A DNA stretch of 64,000 bases from Thermaerobacter subterraneus DSM 13965 (GCF_000183545.2 NZ_JH976535.1:1355890-1419889); one strand, 5' to 3'; shown: positions 25,664 to 35,861, numbered from the stretch's first letter. The notes: a model not told the origin generated them from the sequence alone. Translations and numbers: made by a program.

Positions 25664-27325
25664 ATGGCGGAAAAGGTGTGGCTCAAGCACTACCCGGCCA
25701 ACGTGCCGGCCCACCTGGACTATCCGGAAATACCACTTCACGAGCTGCTGGCCCGGACGGTCCGGGAACATCCGGACTTACCGGCCCTGCGGTATTACAT
25801 GGTCCGCATGACCTACGCCGAACTCTGGGAGCGGGTCAATCGTTGCGCCGCGGCCCTGGCCTCCCTGGGGGTGCAAAAGGGCGACCGCGTGGCCATCATG
25901 CTGCCCAACTGCCCCCAGTACGTCATCAGCTATTACGCCACGCTGCGGCTGGGGGCCATCGTGGCCCAGGTCAACCCGCTCTACACGCCCCGCGAGCTGG
26001 CCTACCTGGTCACGGACAGCGGCAGCAAGGTCCTGATCGTGGGCGACGCCCTCTATCCGGCGGTCCAGGCGGCCCTGCCCGACCTGGAGCTGGAACACAT
26101 CCTGGTGGTGCGCCTGCTGGGCAATGTCCGGCCGGGGCCCGAAGCCCGGTCCTTCGAGGAACTGCTGGCGGGGGCGGGCGGCGAGCCGCCGGCGGTGGAC
26201 GTAAGCCCCCGGGACGACGTGGCGGTGCTCCAGTACACCGGCGGCACCACGGGCCGCTCGAAGGGCGCCATGCTGACCCACTTCAACCTGGTGGCCAACG
26301 TGGTCCAGGTCCGGCACTGGTTCCCTGCCGAGGAGCGGAAGAAGCCGGGGGAGGGCCGCATCCTGACCATCCTGCCCCTCTTCCACTCCTACGGCATGAC
26401 CGTGTGCATGAACTACGGCCTGGCGTCCGGATATGAGCTGATCCTGGTGCCCCGTTTCGAGCTGCCCGAGGTCATGGAGATCATCCGGGCGACCCGGCCC
26501 AACTTCTTCCCCGGCGTGCCCACGATGTACGTGGCGGTCAACAACTACCCCAAGGCCGAGGAATACGGGGTGGGCGCCATCGAGTTCTGCAACTCCGGCG
26601 GCGCGGCCATGCCCGTCGAGGTCATGAATGCCTTCGAGCGCCGTTTCGGGGCCCAGGTGCTGGAGGGTTACGGGCTGTCGGAGGCCTCGCCCGTCACCCA
26701 CTGCAACCCCGTCCATGGCCTGCGCAAGGCGGGCAGCATCGGCATTCCCTACCCCGACACCGACGCGGAGATCGTCGACGTGGAGACGGGGACCCGGGTG
26801 CTGGGACCGGGCGAGGCGGGCGAGCTGCGCATCCGCGGCCCGCAGGTGATGAAGGGATACTGGAACCGGCCCGAAGAGACGGCGGAGACGTTGCGGGACG
26901 GGTGGCTCTACACCGGCGACATCGCCACCATGGACGAAGACGGCTACTTCTACATCGTCGACCGCAAGAAGGACATGATCATCGCCTCGGGGTACAACGT
27001 GTACCCGCGGGAGGTCGAGGAGGTGCTCTACGAGCACCCCGCGGTCGCCGAGTGTTGCGTGGCGGGCGTGCCCGATCCCTACCGGGGCGAGACGGTGAAG
27101 GCGTACATCGTGCTGAAGCCCGGCGCCTCCGTCACCGCCGACGAGATCGTGGCCTTCTGCCGCGGCCGGCTGGCGGCCTACAAGGTGCCGAAGCTGGTCG
27201 AGTTCCGCGGCGAGCTGCCCAAGACGGCCGTCGGCAAGGTCCTGCGGCGGGTGCTGGTGGAGGAAGAACGGGCCCGCCTGGCGGCGGCCGGGGAGCCCGC
27301 CGGGGGTCAGGCCGGCGGCTCGTGA
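25664..27325 (+). CDS. Long-chain acyl-CoA synthetase (AMP-forming)
   Basis: A 553-residue ANL-superfamily ligase. Motifs in order are the P-loop YTGGTTGRSKGAMLTH, FNLVANVVQVRHW, the substrate region NSGGAAMPVEVMNAF, A5 GYGLSEASP, A7 YTGDIATMDEDGYFYIVDRKKDMI and A10 PKTAVGKVLRR with the catalytic lysine. It adenylates a fatty or other acyl acid and transfers it to CoA. The chain-length preference is unknown. The ATG at 25664 follows GGGAGGGGG. A ThDP lyase follows within 95 bases, so the pair may form an acyl activation and cleavage unit. Confidence 0.94.
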   Translation: MAEKVWLKHYPANVPAHLDYPEIPLHELLARTVREHPDLPALRYYMVRMTYAELWERVNRCAAALASLGVQKGDRVAIMLPNCPQYVISYYATLRLGAIVAQVNPLYTPRELAYLVTDSGSKVLIVGDALYPAVQAALPDLELEHILVVRLLGNVRPGPEARSFEELLAGAGGEPPAVDVSPRDDVAVLQYTGGTTGRSKGAMLTHFNLVANVVQVRHWFPAEERKKPGEGRILTILPLFHSYGMTVCMNYGLASGYELILVPRFELPEVMEIIRATRPNFFPGVPTMYVAVNNYPKAEEYGVGAIEFCNSGGAAMPVEVMNAFERRFGAQVLEGYGLSEASPVTHCNPVHGLRKAGSIGIPYPDTDAEIVDVETGTRVLGPGEAGELRIRGPQVMKGYWNRPEETAETLRDGWLYTGDIATMDEDGYFYIVDRKKDMIIASGYNVYPREVEEVLYEHPAVAECCVAGVPDPYRGETVKAYIVLKPGASVTADEIVAFCRGRLAAYKVPKLVEFRGELPKTAVGKVLRRVLVEEERARLAAAGEPAGGQAGGS

Positions 27326-27418
27326 GCCCGGCGGCGCCTCCTGCAGGCGGCGCCGGTGGCGCGGGCCGGGGAAACACCGCCCGGCAGCAGTCAACGCCAG
27401 AATCCAGGGGGAGTCGCC

Positions 27419-29062
27419 GTGGCCCATGTGCATGCGGGGCGCGTGATCGCCCAGGCCCTGGCCCGGGAAGGGGTGAGGGCGCTCTTCACCCTCTGCGGCG
27501 GGCACATCATGCCGATCTATGACGGCTGCCTGGACGAGGGGATCCGGGTGGTCGACGTACGCCACGAGCAGGCGGCCGTCTATGCCGCCGACGCCTATGC
27601 CCGCATCACCCGGCGGCCCGGCGTGGCGGCCGTGACGGCGGGGCCGGGGGTGATGAACGCCGTCACCGCCATCGCCAACGCCCACCGCGCCCAGTCGCCG
27701 GTGGTGATCCTGGGCGGGCAGGGGCCCCTGGAGCACGCCGGCCGGGGGAGCCTGCAGGAGATGGACCACCTGGGCGTGGTGCGGCCCATCACGAAATGGG
27801 CGGTGCAGGTCCAGGACCCCAAGCGGCTGCCGGAGATCCTCAATCTGGCCTTCCGGCGCAGCCTGCACGGGGTGCCCGGGCCGGTGTACGTGGAGATTCC
27901 GCTGGACGTGGTCTTCGCCCAGGTCGATCTGGAGGGCGTCCGCTTTCCGGCCCCCGTGCCCGGCCGTTCCGCCCTGCCCGCCGACCCCCGGGAGGTGGAG
28001 CGGGCCGCCGCCGTCCTGCGCCGGGCCCGCCGCCCCGTGGCCCTGGTGGGCAGCCAGGTGCACTGGTCCCCGGATCCCCAGGCGGTAAGCCGCTTCGCCG
28101 AGGCGGCCCAGGTGCCGGTGTTCACCAACGGGATGGCCCGCGGCGTGCTGGCGGCGGGCGACCCCTTCTTCTTCCAGTTGTGCCGCAAGCAGGCGCTGGC
28201 GGAGGCCGACGTGGTCCTGGTGGCGGGGACGCCCCTGGATTTCCGCCTGGACTACGGCCAGGCCATCCGGCGGGAAGCCCGGATCGTCCAGATCGACCTG
28301 GACCCCGGCGAGCTGGGCCGCAACCGGGACGTGGAAGCGGGCCTGGCCGGCGACACGGCCACCGTATTGGACCAGCTGCTTGAGGCAGGGCTCCGCCCGG
28401 ACGAACCCGCCGAGCGCCGCCAGTGGCTCGACCGCCTGCGGGAGGAGGAAGGCCGGCGGGCGGCCCGGATGCAGGCGGGCCTGACCAGCCACGCGGTGCC
28501 CGTCGACCCCCTGCGGCTGTGCGCCGAAATCGATGCCGCCCTCCCGCCGGGCGCCACCGTCATCGGCGACGGCGGTGATTTCATCGGTACCGCGGCCAAG
28601 ATCGTGCGGCCCCGCCGGTATCCGGCCGGCTGGCTCGACCCCGGGCCCCTGGGCACCCTGGGCGTCGGGATGGGCTTCGCCCTGGCCGCCCGGGTGCTCC
28701 GCCCGGACGACCCGGTGGTGGTGCTGCTGGGGGACGGGGCCGCAGGCCTCGACCTGCTGGAGTACGAGGCGGCCGTGCGCCTGGATCTTCCCTTCGTGGC
28801 GGTGGTGGGCAACGACGCCGCCTGGACCCAGATCCGGAGGCTCCAGGTCCAGCTTTTCGGCACCGACCGCGCCGTCGCCACCCAACTCAGCTATGCCCGC
28901 TACGACCAGGTGGTGGCGGCCCTGGGCGGCCACGGCGAGTGGGTCGAGCGGCCGGAGGAGGTCCGCCCGGCCATCGAGCGGGCCCTGGCCTCGGGCAGGC
29001 CGGCCCTGGTCAACGTGAAGATGGGGGTCAGTGATTTCCGGGCCGGTGCCATCGCGGTCTGA
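27419..29062 (+). CDS. ThDP-dependent enzyme, acetolactate synthase/2-hydroxyacyl-CoA lyase-like
   Basis: A 547-residue three-domain ThDP enzyme. The N-terminal Pyr domain contains the catalytic Glu in [21 protein letters not shown], then the central domain, then the PP domain with [21 protein letters not shown] and [12 protein letters not shown]. The C-terminal [20 protein letters not shown] and ALVNVKMG resemble IlvX/HACL-like proteins rather than classical IlvB, and no regulatory IlvN subunit is adjacent. The GTG at 27419 follows GGGGGAG. Placed behind an acyl-CoA synthetase, a 2-hydroxyacyl-CoA lyase role is attractive but unproven. Confidence 0.85.
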   Translation: MAHVHAGRVIAQALAREGVRALFTLCGGHIMPIYDGCLDEGIRVVDVRHEQAAVYAADAYARITRRPGVAAVTAGPGVMNAVTAIANAHRAQSPVVILGGQGPLEHAGRGSLQEMDHLGVVRPITKWAVQVQDPKRLPEILNLAFRRSLHGVPGPVYVEIPLDVVFAQVDLEGVRFPAPVPGRSALPADPREVERAAAVLRRARRPVALVGSQVHWSPDPQAVSRFAEAAQVPVFTNGMARGVLAAGDPFFFQLCRKQALAEADVVLVAGTPLDFRLDYGQAIRREARIVQIDLDPGELGRNRDVEAGLAGDTATVLDQLLEAGLRPDEPAERRQWLDRLREEEGRRAARMQAGLTSHAVPVDPLRLCAEIDAALPPGATVIGDGGDFIGTAAKIVRPRRYPAGWLDPGPLGTLGVGMGFALAARVLRPDDPVVVLLGDGAAGLDLLEYEAAVRLDLPFVAVVGNDAAWTQIRRLQVQLFGTDRAVATQLSYARYDQVVAALGGHGEWVERPEEVRPAIERALASGRPALVNVKMGVSDFRAGAIAV

Positions 29063-29083
29063 CGTCTCGCCTGCGAGTGCATG

Positions 29084-29127
29084 AAGGCCGGCAGCCGCAA
29101 GCGCGGTGGCCGGCCTTCGTTGCTTTC
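29084..29127 (+). terminator. Intrinsic terminator after the ThDP enzyme gene
   Basis: A perfect 9-base stem, AAGGCCGGC (29084-29092) with GCCGGCCTT (29109-29117), is followed by the T-rich CGTTGCTTTCCT. It lies 21 bases after the stop at 29062 and separates the acyl-CoA synthetase/lyase pair from the IclR-led cluster. Confidence 0.75.
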
Positions 29128-29174
29128 CTCTCCTGTGGATCCCTCAAAAGCCGCCGGACTTCAACAACCAACGA

Positions 29175-29203
29175 GTGCGCAAGTCGATCGTCCGCGTGCG
29201 CAA
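29175..29203. repeat. GTGCGCAA direct repeat, 21 bp apart, upstream of iclR-type gene
   Basis: The 8-mer GTGCGCAA occurs at 29175-29182 and again at 29196-29203, a spacing of two helical turns. A short TGAA-N7-TTCA dyad follows near 29267-29281, just before the regulator. These may be regulator-binding sites; no match to a known operator is claimed. Confidence 0.4.
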
Positions 29204-29313
29204 ACCCATCGCCGGCAGCAGGGATTTGACGCCGGGTGCCGAATCTTGTCCGCCAAACTCAAATAATGAACGTTTGTTTCAATATGTGGACCAAGTGTTT
29301 CCGGGGGATGACG

Positions 29314-30204
29314 ATGCCGCGGGACGGGCAAGGCGGGACTGTCGGCAAGGCGATCAACTTGCTGGACCTCTTCGACGAGTCCCGGCTCTCCATCAGCGCC
29401 GCGGAGGCGGCCCGGGCGACGGGGATGCCCAGGGCGACGGCGTACCGCTTGCTGGAGCAGATGGTGGCCGCGGGCCTGCTGACCAAGCGGAGAGTGGAAG
29501 GCGGGCGGGGTGCCCGCTATGCACCCGGTCTGCGGCTGCTGGAGCTGGGGAGGCTGGCGGCCCGGTCGCTGGATCCCGACGGGATCATCCGTGCCGCGAT
29601 GGAGAGGTTGCGAGACCGGTGCGGGGAATCGGTCCAGTTCGTTGTCGCCAGCGGGGATTCCGCCATCTACGCCCATGTGGTTCCGCCGCGGGCGCCCATC
29701 CACCTGTATGTCGCGTGGGGCCGCCGTGCTCCCCTCTACGCCGGCGCGTCGACGCGGCTCTTGCTGGCGTGGCAACCGGAGCAGGTCATCCGCCGGATCC
29801 TGGCAGGCCCGCTGGTGGCCTACACACCGCACACGCCGACGGACCCCAGGGACCTCCTGGCCCGGCTGGTGGAGATCCGGCGGACAGGGTATGCCGTGAG
29901 CTTCGGGGAGCTGGTCGAGCACACGGCAGAGATGGCGGCACCGGTCGTCGACGGTCAGGGAGTGATAGGCTCCCTGAGCCTGGCAGGTTTCGAGGAGCGC
30001 TACCGTGATCCGGCCACCGCCGCCGGGCTCAAGGACGAGCTCCTGGCGGCGGCGGAAGACCTGTCTCGCCGCCTCGGTTACCGGGGCCCGTGGCCCTACG
30101 TGGAGCCGGTGGCCGGCCGGCATTCAGTGGGCCATTCACCCTCGCCACGGGCAGGGCAGGAAGGGGGGAGCCACGCCAGTGGAGCCGCTTCTGGAAGTCC
30201 GTGA
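29314..30204 (+). CDS. IclR-family transcriptional regulator
   Basis: A 296-residue regulator. The N-terminal winged helix-turn-helix ([11 protein letters not shown], then [23 protein letters not shown]) is followed by the IclR effector-binding domain. That domain carries [48 protein letters not shown] and GSLSLAGF. The start was placed at the ATG at 29314, which has a GGGGG-type Shine-Dalgarno; the ATG at 29308 is too close to it. The gene overlaps the ABC ATPase gene by 26 bases and so leads the Opp-M14-Pxp cluster, which it probably regulates. Confidence 0.92.
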   Translation: MPRDGQGGTVGKAINLLDLFDESRLSISAAEAARATGMPRATAYRLLEQMVAAGLLTKRRVEGGRGARYAPGLRLLELGRLAARSLDPDGIIRAAMERLRDRCGESVQFVVASGDSAIYAHVVPPRAPIHLYVAWGRRAPLYAGASTRLLLAWQPEQVIRRILAGPLVAYTPHTPTDPRDLLARLVEIRRTGYAVSFGELVEHTAEMAAPVVDGQGVIGSLSLAGFEERYRDPATAAGLKDELLAAAEDLSRRLGYRGPWPYVEPVAGRHSVGHSPSPRAGQEGGSHASGAASGSP

Positions 30205-31165
30205 CCTCCAGGTTCAGTTCACCAGGGGAGGGCAAGCCGTCACGGCGGTCGACGGTGTGAGCTTTCACGTGGGCGCCGGGGAAACGGTCGCGCTGGTAGG
30301 CGAGTCGGGCTGCGGCAAGTCGGTCACTGCCCGGTCCATCCTGCGGCTGATCCGGCCCCCGGGCCGCATCACCGGTGGCCGGATCGTCTTCAAGGGACGC
30401 GACCTGCTGTCCTTGGGCGAGGCGGAAATGCGCCGGATCCGGGGCAACGCCATCGCCATGGTGTTCCAAGAGCCCATGACGTCCCTTAACCCCGTGTACA
30501 CCGTGGGCCGCCAGATCGTTGAGGCCTTACGGCTCCATCGGGGCCTGACGGGCTCCCGTGCCCTGGCCGAAGCCATCGACCTGCTGCGCAAGGTCCAGAT
30601 TGCCGACCCGGAGCGCAGAGTTCACGAATACCCTCACCAGCTGTCGGGGGGCATGCGCCAGCGGGTGATGATCGCCATGGCCCTCGCGTGCCGTCCCCAG
30701 CTGTTGATCGCGGACGAACCCACCACGGCCCTGGACGTCACCGTACAGGCGCAGATTCTGGAACTCATCCGCCAGTTGCAGGCCGAGTTCGGCATGGCCG
30801 TCCTCATGATTACCCACGACCTGGGCGTCGTGGCCGAGGTGGCCCAGCGGGTGGTGGTGATGTACGCCGGCAGGGTGGTCGAGGAAGGCACCGTGGCCGA
30901 GATATTCCGGCGCCCGGCCCATCCCTACACCATGGGGTTGTTGCACTCCGTGCCGCGGCTCGGCCAGGGCAAAGGGCGGCTGCAGCCGATTCCCGGCACC
31001 GTGCCCGATCCGGCCGCCTTGCCGGGCGGCTGCCGCTTTCACCCGCGCTGCCCGCTGGCGGACGAGCGGTGCCGCCTGGAGCCTCCGCCCCTCGAACCGC
31101 GGTCGGCAACGCACCGTGTCGCTTGCTGGTGGGCAGGGCAGACCACCGGTTCGGGGGTGGCATGA
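30179..31165 (+). CDS. Oligopeptide/dipeptide ABC transporter ATPase (OppD/DppD type)
   Basis: A 328-residue ATPase. Walker A is [11 protein letters not shown], the Q-loop is [11 protein letters not shown], the signature is [12 protein letters not shown], Walker B is [12 protein letters not shown] and the H-loop is MITHDL. The C-terminal oligopeptide-transporter domain has a four-cysteine motif (CRFHPRCP...CRLEPP...VACWW) of the type that binds an iron-sulfur cluster in some Dpp ATPases. The GTG at 30179 follows AAGGGGGGAG. Its TGA overlaps the ATG of the next ATPase (ATGA). Confidence 0.94.
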   Translation: MEPLLEVRDLQVQFTRGGQAVTAVDGVSFHVGAGETVALVGESGCGKSVTARSILRLIRPPGRITGGRIVFKGRDLLSLGEAEMRRIRGNAIAMVFQEPMTSLNPVYTVGRQIVEALRLHRGLTGSRALAEAIDLLRKVQIADPERRVHEYPHQLSGGMRQRVMIAMALACRPQLLIADEPTTALDVTVQAQILELIRQLQAEFGMAVLMITHDLGVVAEVAQRVVVMYAGRVVEEGTVAEIFRRPAHPYTMGLLHSVPRLGQGKGRLQPIPGTVPDPAALPGGCRFHPRCPLADERCRLEPPPLEPRSATHRVACWWAGQTTGSGVA

Positions 31166-32193
31166 TGGGTGGCGTCAGCGACGGCATGGTGCGGCCGATT
31201 CTCGAGGTCCGGGACGTCAAGAAGTATTTCCCCACGGGCCGCCGCCGCCCGCCGGTCAAGGCCGTCGACGGCGTCAGCTTCCATGTCTATCCAGGGGAGA
31301 CCGTGGGACTGGTGGGGGAGTCGGGGTGCGGCAAGTCCACCCTGGCGCGGCTCATTGTGCGCCTTCTGACCCCGTCGTCGGGCACCATCCGCTTCGACGG
31401 CCAGGACGTGGTAGCCGCCGGTGGTTCCCAGCTGCGAAGGTTGCGGCGGGACCTGCAGATGGTCTTTCAGGATCCCTATTCCTCCCTCAATCCCCGTCTC
31501 ACGGTGCGGGAGATCGTCGGCGAGCCGCTGCTGGTCCACGGGGTCGCCCGGGGGCGCCAGATGGAACGGCAGGTGGAAGAGCTGCTGGAGGCTGTCGGGC
31601 TGCGGCCTGAACATGCCCGCCGGTATCCCCACGAGTTCTCGGGTGGCCAGCGCCAGCGAATCGTCATTGCCCGGGCGCTGGCCCTCAAGCCGCGCCTGGT
31701 GGTGTGCGACGAGCCCGTGTCTGCTTTGGACGTCTCGGTGCAGGCCCAGATCCTCAACCTTCTGCAGGACCTGCAGGACCGCTTCGGGCTGACCTATATC
31801 TTCATCGCCCACGACCTGGCCGTGGTACAGAACATCAGCGATCGCATCGGTGTGATGTACCTGGGCCGCCTGGTGGAACTGGCACGGGCGGACGAGCTGT
31901 TCGAGCGGCCGCTTCACCCGTACACCCGGGCCCTCATCTCCGCGGTACCCGTTCCCGACCCCGAGGCTGCGGCGCGGCGCGAGCGGATCGTCTTGCGCGG
32001 TGAAGTGCCGAGTCCGGCTCGCCCGCCGGCCGGGTGCAGGTTCCACACCCGCTGCCCGCTGGCGGTGGATCGTTGCCGGACCGAGGTGCCCGAGTGGCGG
32101 GAGGTTGGCCCCGGGCACTGGGTGGCCTGTCATCTGGCCGGCGAGGGTGAGGTCGCCGGGAGGGGGGTGACTGCGGCGCCGCCCGTCGCCTAG
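31162..32193 (+). CDS. Oligopeptide/dipeptide ABC transporter ATPase (OppF/DppF type)
   Basis: A 343-residue ATPase. Walker A is [13 protein letters not shown], the Q-loop is [15 protein letters not shown] (the OppF-type spelling), the signature is [15 protein letters not shown], Walker B is [12 protein letters not shown] and the H-loop is [11 protein letters not shown]-terminal cysteine motif ([14 protein letters not shown]...VACH) parallels its partner. It starts with ATGATG at 31162/31165, overlapping the upstream stop. It pairs with the preceding ATPase to energise the permeases encoded 2 kb downstream. Confidence 0.94.
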   Translation: MMGGVSDGMVRPILEVRDVKKYFPTGRRRPPVKAVDGVSFHVYPGETVGLVGESGCGKSTLARLIVRLLTPSSGTIRFDGQDVVAAGGSQLRRLRRDLQMVFQDPYSSLNPRLTVREIVGEPLLVHGVARGRQMERQVEELLEAVGLRPEHARRYPHEFSGGQRQRIVIARALALKPRLVVCDEPVSALDVSVQAQILNLLQDLQDRFGLTYIFIAHDLAVVQNISDRIGVMYLGRLVELARADELFERPLHPYTRALISAVPVPDPEAAARRERIVLRGEVPSPARPPAGCRFHTRCPLAVDRCRTEVPEWREVGPGHWVACHLAGEGEVAGRGVTAAPPVA

Positions 32194-32322
32194 CGCCGGC
32201 GGTCCTACGTCCCGCCGGGAGGATGCGGCATTGCAGGGCGGCCGGGTACGACGTGCCACCGCGGTGCAGTTGACGACACTGCCGGGATGCCATTTTCGGC
32301 CCAAGGGGGTTTGGACCAAGTG

Positions 32323-33927
32323 ATGCAGCAGGCTTCGACGCGCCGTTCGGCCCTCCGCATCGCCGTCGGATTGATGCTGGTTGCCGCCCTTCTGCTCTCG
32401 GCGTGCGGGTCGGGAAGCGGCGGCGGGACCGCCGGCAGCGAGACACCGGCCGCGCAAGGGCCGAACCCGGCCAGCGAGCGCGGTAACCACCTGGTCGTGG
32501 CGCAAGCCCAGGACCCGGGCAATTGGGACCCCATCGATACGTTCTTCGTTGCCTGGGCTTCCGTGATGAACAACGTCTTCGAAGGGCTGGTGTTCCGGGG
32601 GCCCGATCTGAAGCTGCAGCCCGGCCTGGCGACCGAGTGGAAGTGGATCGACGAGGACACGTTGCAGTTTAAGCTGCGGCAGGGCGTTACCTTCCACAAC
32701 GGAGAGCCCTTCAACGCGGACGCGGTGGTGTTCACCTTCGAGCGCCTCCTCGGGGAGGAAGGTGCCAAGGGGCCGCAGCAGGGCAACTACGCCAGCATCG
32801 ACCGGGTCGAGAAGGTCGACGACTACACGGTCAACTTCCATATGAAGACCAAGGACCCGGTCATCCTGACCAAGCTGGCCGGGTACGGTGCCGTCATTGT
32901 TCCGCCCCGGTACCTCAAGGAACACGGCGACGAGTACTTCGACAAGCACCCGGTGGGTACCGGCCCGTACAAGGTGGTCGAATACAAGCAGGACGACCAC
33001 ATCACCCTCGAGCGTTTCGCCGACTACTGGCGCGGGCAGCCGAAGATCGAGAAGATCACCTACCGGTTCATCCCGGAGGAAGCCACGCGGATCGCCGAAC
33101 TGACCACGGGCCGGGTGGACATTGCCGTCATCAGCCCCAGCCAGGTGGACAATGTGAAGAACTCGGCCTTCCTGGAAATCGTCACCGCGGACAGTCCCAC
33201 CGTGTACGGGTTGCGCTTTGACGTCTCCAAGGACCCGGTCGACGACGTACGGGTGCGAAGGGCCATCGCCCAGGCCATTGACGCCCAGGCCATCATCGAC
33301 ACGATCCTGAATGGCTACGGGAAGCGCATCTCCACGTTCCAGAGCAGCCTTTCCTTCGGCAACGATCCGTCCCTGGAGCCGTATCCGTATGATCCGGAGG
33401 CCGCCAAGAAGCTGCTCCAGGAAGCGGGTGTGCAGCCGGGTACGAAACTCACCCTCAGCTATATCGGGACCGCGACCGTCTTCGGAGAGATCGCCCAGGC
33501 GGTCCAGTCGTACCTGAAAAACGTGGGCCTCGAGGTGGAGCTGAAGACCTACGAGACCAACACTTACTACAACGACATCATCCCCAATGCCCAGGCCGGC
33601 CACCTCTATCAGGAGGGCTGGGGCGGCTGGACCCTCGACTTCGACAATACGGCGTACCTGCTCTACGGAAAGGGCCAGTTCTGGAACCCCACCTTCTACG
33701 ACGAGGAAGTGCAACGCCTGTTGGAGGCGGAGCGCTCCACGTACGACCAGGACAAGCGATTGGAGATCTTCAAGCAGCTGGACCGCCGCCTGTACGAACT
33801 GGTGCCGACGGTTCCGCTGTATCAGGACGTAACCGTGTGGGCGGTGAACCGGCGGGTTCAGGACTTCGTACCGCCGCCCGATACCCGCTACTGGTTCTTC
33901 GAAACGTCCATCGCCTCGGACCAGTGA
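32323..33927 (+). CDS. Peptide-binding lipoprotein, SBP family 5
   Basis: About 534 residues. The lipoprotein signal peptide has the lipobox LLSAC, so the Cys is lipidated and the protein is held on the outer face of the membrane. The SBP_bac_5 fold follows: GNHLVVAQAQDPGNWDPIDT, FKLRQGVTFHNGEPFNADAV, PVGTGPYKVVEYKQDDH, VRRAIAQAIDAQAII and a C-terminal lobe. Family members bind peptides, nickel or other ligands. The M14 and Pxp neighbours suggest peptides. The ATG at 32323 was chosen; GTG at 32320 or ATG at 32287 are possible. Confidence 0.93.
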   Translation: MQQASTRRSALRIAVGLMLVAALLLSACGSGSGGGTAGSETPAAQGPNPASERGNHLVVAQAQDPGNWDPIDTFFVAWASVMNNVFEGLVFRGPDLKLQPGLATEWKWIDEDTLQFKLRQGVTFHNGEPFNADAVVFTFERLLGEEGAKGPQQGNYASIDRVEKVDDYTVNFHMKTKDPVILTKLAGYGAVIVPPRYLKEHGDEYFDKHPVGTGPYKVVEYKQDDHITLERFADYWRGQPKIEKITYRFIPEEATRIAELTTGRVDIAVISPSQVDNVKNSAFLEIVTADSPTVYGLRFDVSKDPVDDVRVRRAIAQAIDAQAIIDTILNGYGKRISTFQSSLSFGNDPSLEPYPYDPEAAKKLLQEAGVQPGTKLTLSYIGTATVFGEIAQAVQSYLKNVGLEVELKTYETNTYYNDIIPNAQAGHLYQEGWGGWTLDFDNTAYLLYGKGQFWNPTFYDEEVQRLLEAERSTYDQDKRLEIFKQLDRRLYELVPTVPLYQDVTVWAVNRRVQDFVPPPDTRYWFFETSIASDQ

Positions 33928-33968
33928 TGCGCCGACGGTGGCCGAGCCACGTGGCAGAGGGGCGCGGA

Positions 33969-34001
33969 GCGGGAGGGGCCGGCCAGGCCGGGCCCTCCCG
34001 C
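33969..34001 (+). other. Stem-loop between the binding-protein and permease genes
   Basis: GCGGGAGGG (33969-33977) pairs with CCCTCCCGC (33993-34001), and a GGCC-rich inner helix extends the stem. There is no T-tract. Such hairpins after a receptor gene commonly stabilise its mRNA and lower downstream permease expression; that role is inferred here. Confidence 0.6.
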
Positions 34002-34026
34002 CCTGCCGGAGGGGAGAGGAGTCCTC

Positions 34027-34965
34027 ATGTGGCGTTACGTGCTCCGGCGCCTGACGGGGGCAGTCGTGGTCCTGTTCCTGACCACCCTGTTTGTCGCTTA
34101 CGCGGTACGGCTCTCGGGCGACCCCACTGTGGCCATGTTCCAGGGCGGCTCCGCACCAACCCCCGACCAGTTGGCCCAGATGCGTGCCGCCCTCGGCATC
34201 GATCGCCCCTTCTGGCAGCAATACACGGATTTCGTCGTCGGAGCGGTGCAGGGCGACATGGGCACATCCTTCCGGACAGGGCAGCCGGTCTGGGCGATGA
34301 TCGTAGAGCGGTTGCCGGCCACGGTGATGCTGGCGGTCTCTGCCATGGCAGTCGCCATCCTGATCTCGTTCCCGTTGGGGGTGGCCGCTGCCCTCCGGCA
34401 CGGCCAGTGGGTCGACTCGTTCAGCCGCCTGCTCAGCCTGTTCGGGTTGTCCTTTCCCAACTTCTGGCTCGCCATCATGTTTATGCTGATCTTTGCCGTG
34501 CGCCTGGGGTGGTTCCCGCCATCAGGCTTTGACGGCTGGCGGTCCCTGGTGCTGCCCGCGGTCACCCTGGGCATCATCCTGTCGGCCACCCTGGTTCGCC
34601 TGGTGCGCTCCAGCATGCTGGAGGTCCTGGGCCAGCCCTACATCGAGACGGCGCGGGCCAAGGGCGTCCCGGAATGGCGGGTGGTGGTCGCCCACGGCTT
34701 GCGTAACGCCCTGATCCCCACCGTCACCTTCGTCGGGCTCCAGTTCGGGGCGTTGCTGGGCGGCACGGTGATCCTGGAAAAGGTGTTCGCCTGGCCCGGC
34801 CTGGGGCAGCTGGCCCTGGACGCCGTGGGCTACCGCGACTACCCCGTGGTGCAGGGTGTCGTCACGGTGCTGGCCGCCGTGACGGTGCTTACCAACCTGC
34901 TGGTCGACCTCAGCTACGGCCTGCTTGACCCGCGGGTGAAGGTCGAAGGGGGTGCCTCCTCGTGA
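34027..34965 (+). CDS. Peptide ABC transporter permease (DppB/OppB type)
   Basis: A 312-residue membrane protein with six predicted transmembrane segments. It starts with MWRYVLRRLTGAVVVLFLTT, typical of DppB. GDPTVAMFQGG and RAALGIDRPFWQQYTDF are in the first loop. The EAA-type coupling region reads YIETARAKGVPEWRVVVAHGLRNALIPTV (cited as landmark, split by the helix). The ATG at 34027 follows GGGGAGAGGAG. It overlaps the second permease start by 4 bases (GTGA). Confidence 0.94.
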   Translation: MWRYVLRRLTGAVVVLFLTTLFVAYAVRLSGDPTVAMFQGGSAPTPDQLAQMRAALGIDRPFWQQYTDFVVGAVQGDMGTSFRTGQPVWAMIVERLPATVMLAVSAMAVAILISFPLGVAAALRHGQWVDSFSRLLSLFGLSFPNFWLAIMFMLIFAVRLGWFPPSGFDGWRSLVLPAVTLGIILSATLVRLVRSSMLEVLGQPYIETARAKGVPEWRVVVAHGLRNALIPTVTFVGLQFGALLGGTVILEKVFAWPGLGQLALDAVGYRDYPVVQGVVTVLAAVTVLTNLLVDLSYGLLDPRVKVEGGASS

Positions 34966-35861
34966 GCGTCGCCCAAGGGCAGGCAGCGGCCCCCGTCGCG
35001 GTGCCGGCGAGGCGGGAGCGACGCTGGTATCGTTCCTTCGTCCGCCCCATGCCGATGCTGGGCGCCTTCCTGGTCACCGTGGCCGTGGTGGCGGCCCTGG
35101 CGGCACCTTACCTGGCGCCCTTCGACCCCGAGGTGGGCGAGCTGGGGAACCGGCTGCTGCCCCCCGCGTGGGCGGCGGACGAGCCGTCGCCTTTCCTGCT
35201 GGGGACGGACACCGTCGGGCGGGACCTCTTGAGCCGCATCATCTACGGGGCCCGGATCTCCCTGCTGGTGGGCATCTGTTCGGTCGGACTGTCCGTGCTG
35301 GTGGGCGTCTTGCTCGGCCTGGTGGCCGGGTATGCCGGCGGCCGCCTCGACGACCTGCTCATGCGGTTCGTCGACGTGCAGCTGTCCTTCCCCTTCATCC
35401 TGCTGGCCATTACCGTCATGGCCGTGCTGGGTCCCGGGTTATGGAAGGTCATCGTCCTGATGGCCATCGCCCAGTGGGGCCAGTATGCCCGGGTGGTGCG
35501 GGGCGAGGTGATGGTGGTCAAGCAGATGGGGTTCGTGGAGGCCGCGCGCTGCATCGGGACCCCGCCGTGGATGATCCTCCGGCGCCACATCCTGCCGAAC
35601 GTGGTGAACTCCGTCGTCGTGCTCGCCACGCTGAACATCGCCAACAACATCCTGCTGGAGGCCGGCCTGACCTTCCTGGGGCTGGGGGTCGACCCCTCGA
35701 CGCCGTCCTGGGGCGGTATGCTGGCCTCCGCCCGGGAGTACGTGACCACGGCGTGGTGGTTCGCCACCTTCCCGGGGCTGGCCATCATGCTCACCGTGCT
35801 CGGATTCAACCTGCTGGGCGACTGGCTCCGGGACGTCCTGGATCCGAAGCTGGACGCCTAG
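34962..35861 (+). CDS. Peptide ABC transporter permease (DppC/OppC type)
   Basis: A 299-residue membrane protein. The N-terminal OppC_N segment and the loop LGTDTVGRDLLSRIIYGARI are diagnostic of DppC/OppC. The EAA coupling loop includes GFVEAARCIGTPPWMILRRH. It ends with LGDWLRDVLDPKLDA, the usual DppC terminus. The GTG at 34962 overlaps the upstream permease stop. With the two ATPases and the lipoprotein it completes a five-gene importer. Confidence 0.94.
   Translation: MSVAQGQAAAPVAVPARRERRWYRSFVRPMPMLGAFLVTVAVVAALAAPYLAPFDPEVGELGNRLLPPAWAADEPSPFLLGTDTVGRDLLSRIIYGARISLLVGICSVGLSVLVGVLLGLVAGYAGGRLDDLLMRFVDVQLSFPFILLAITVMAVLGPGLWKVIVLMAIAQWGQYARVVRGEVMVVKQMGFVEAARCIGTPPWMILRRHILPNVVNSVVVLATLNIANNILLEAGLTFLGLGVDPSTPSWGGMLASAREYVTTAWWFATFPGLAIMLTVLGFNLLGDWLRDVLDPKLDA

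Noticed and set aside
27419-29062. Classical acetolactate synthase IlvB
   Set aside because: No IlvN subunit is adjacent and the C-terminal half resembles IlvX/HACL-like proteins, so a valine/isoleucine role was not assigned.
29226-29267. Promoter TTGACG with AATAAT before the IclR gene
   Set aside because: The spacing between the two hexamers is about 30 bases, too long for a sigma-A promoter.
31039-34401. 1,120-codon minus-strand open frame opposite the Opp genes
   Set aside because: Antisense to clear ABC-transporter genes on the plus strand; no start signal or domain.
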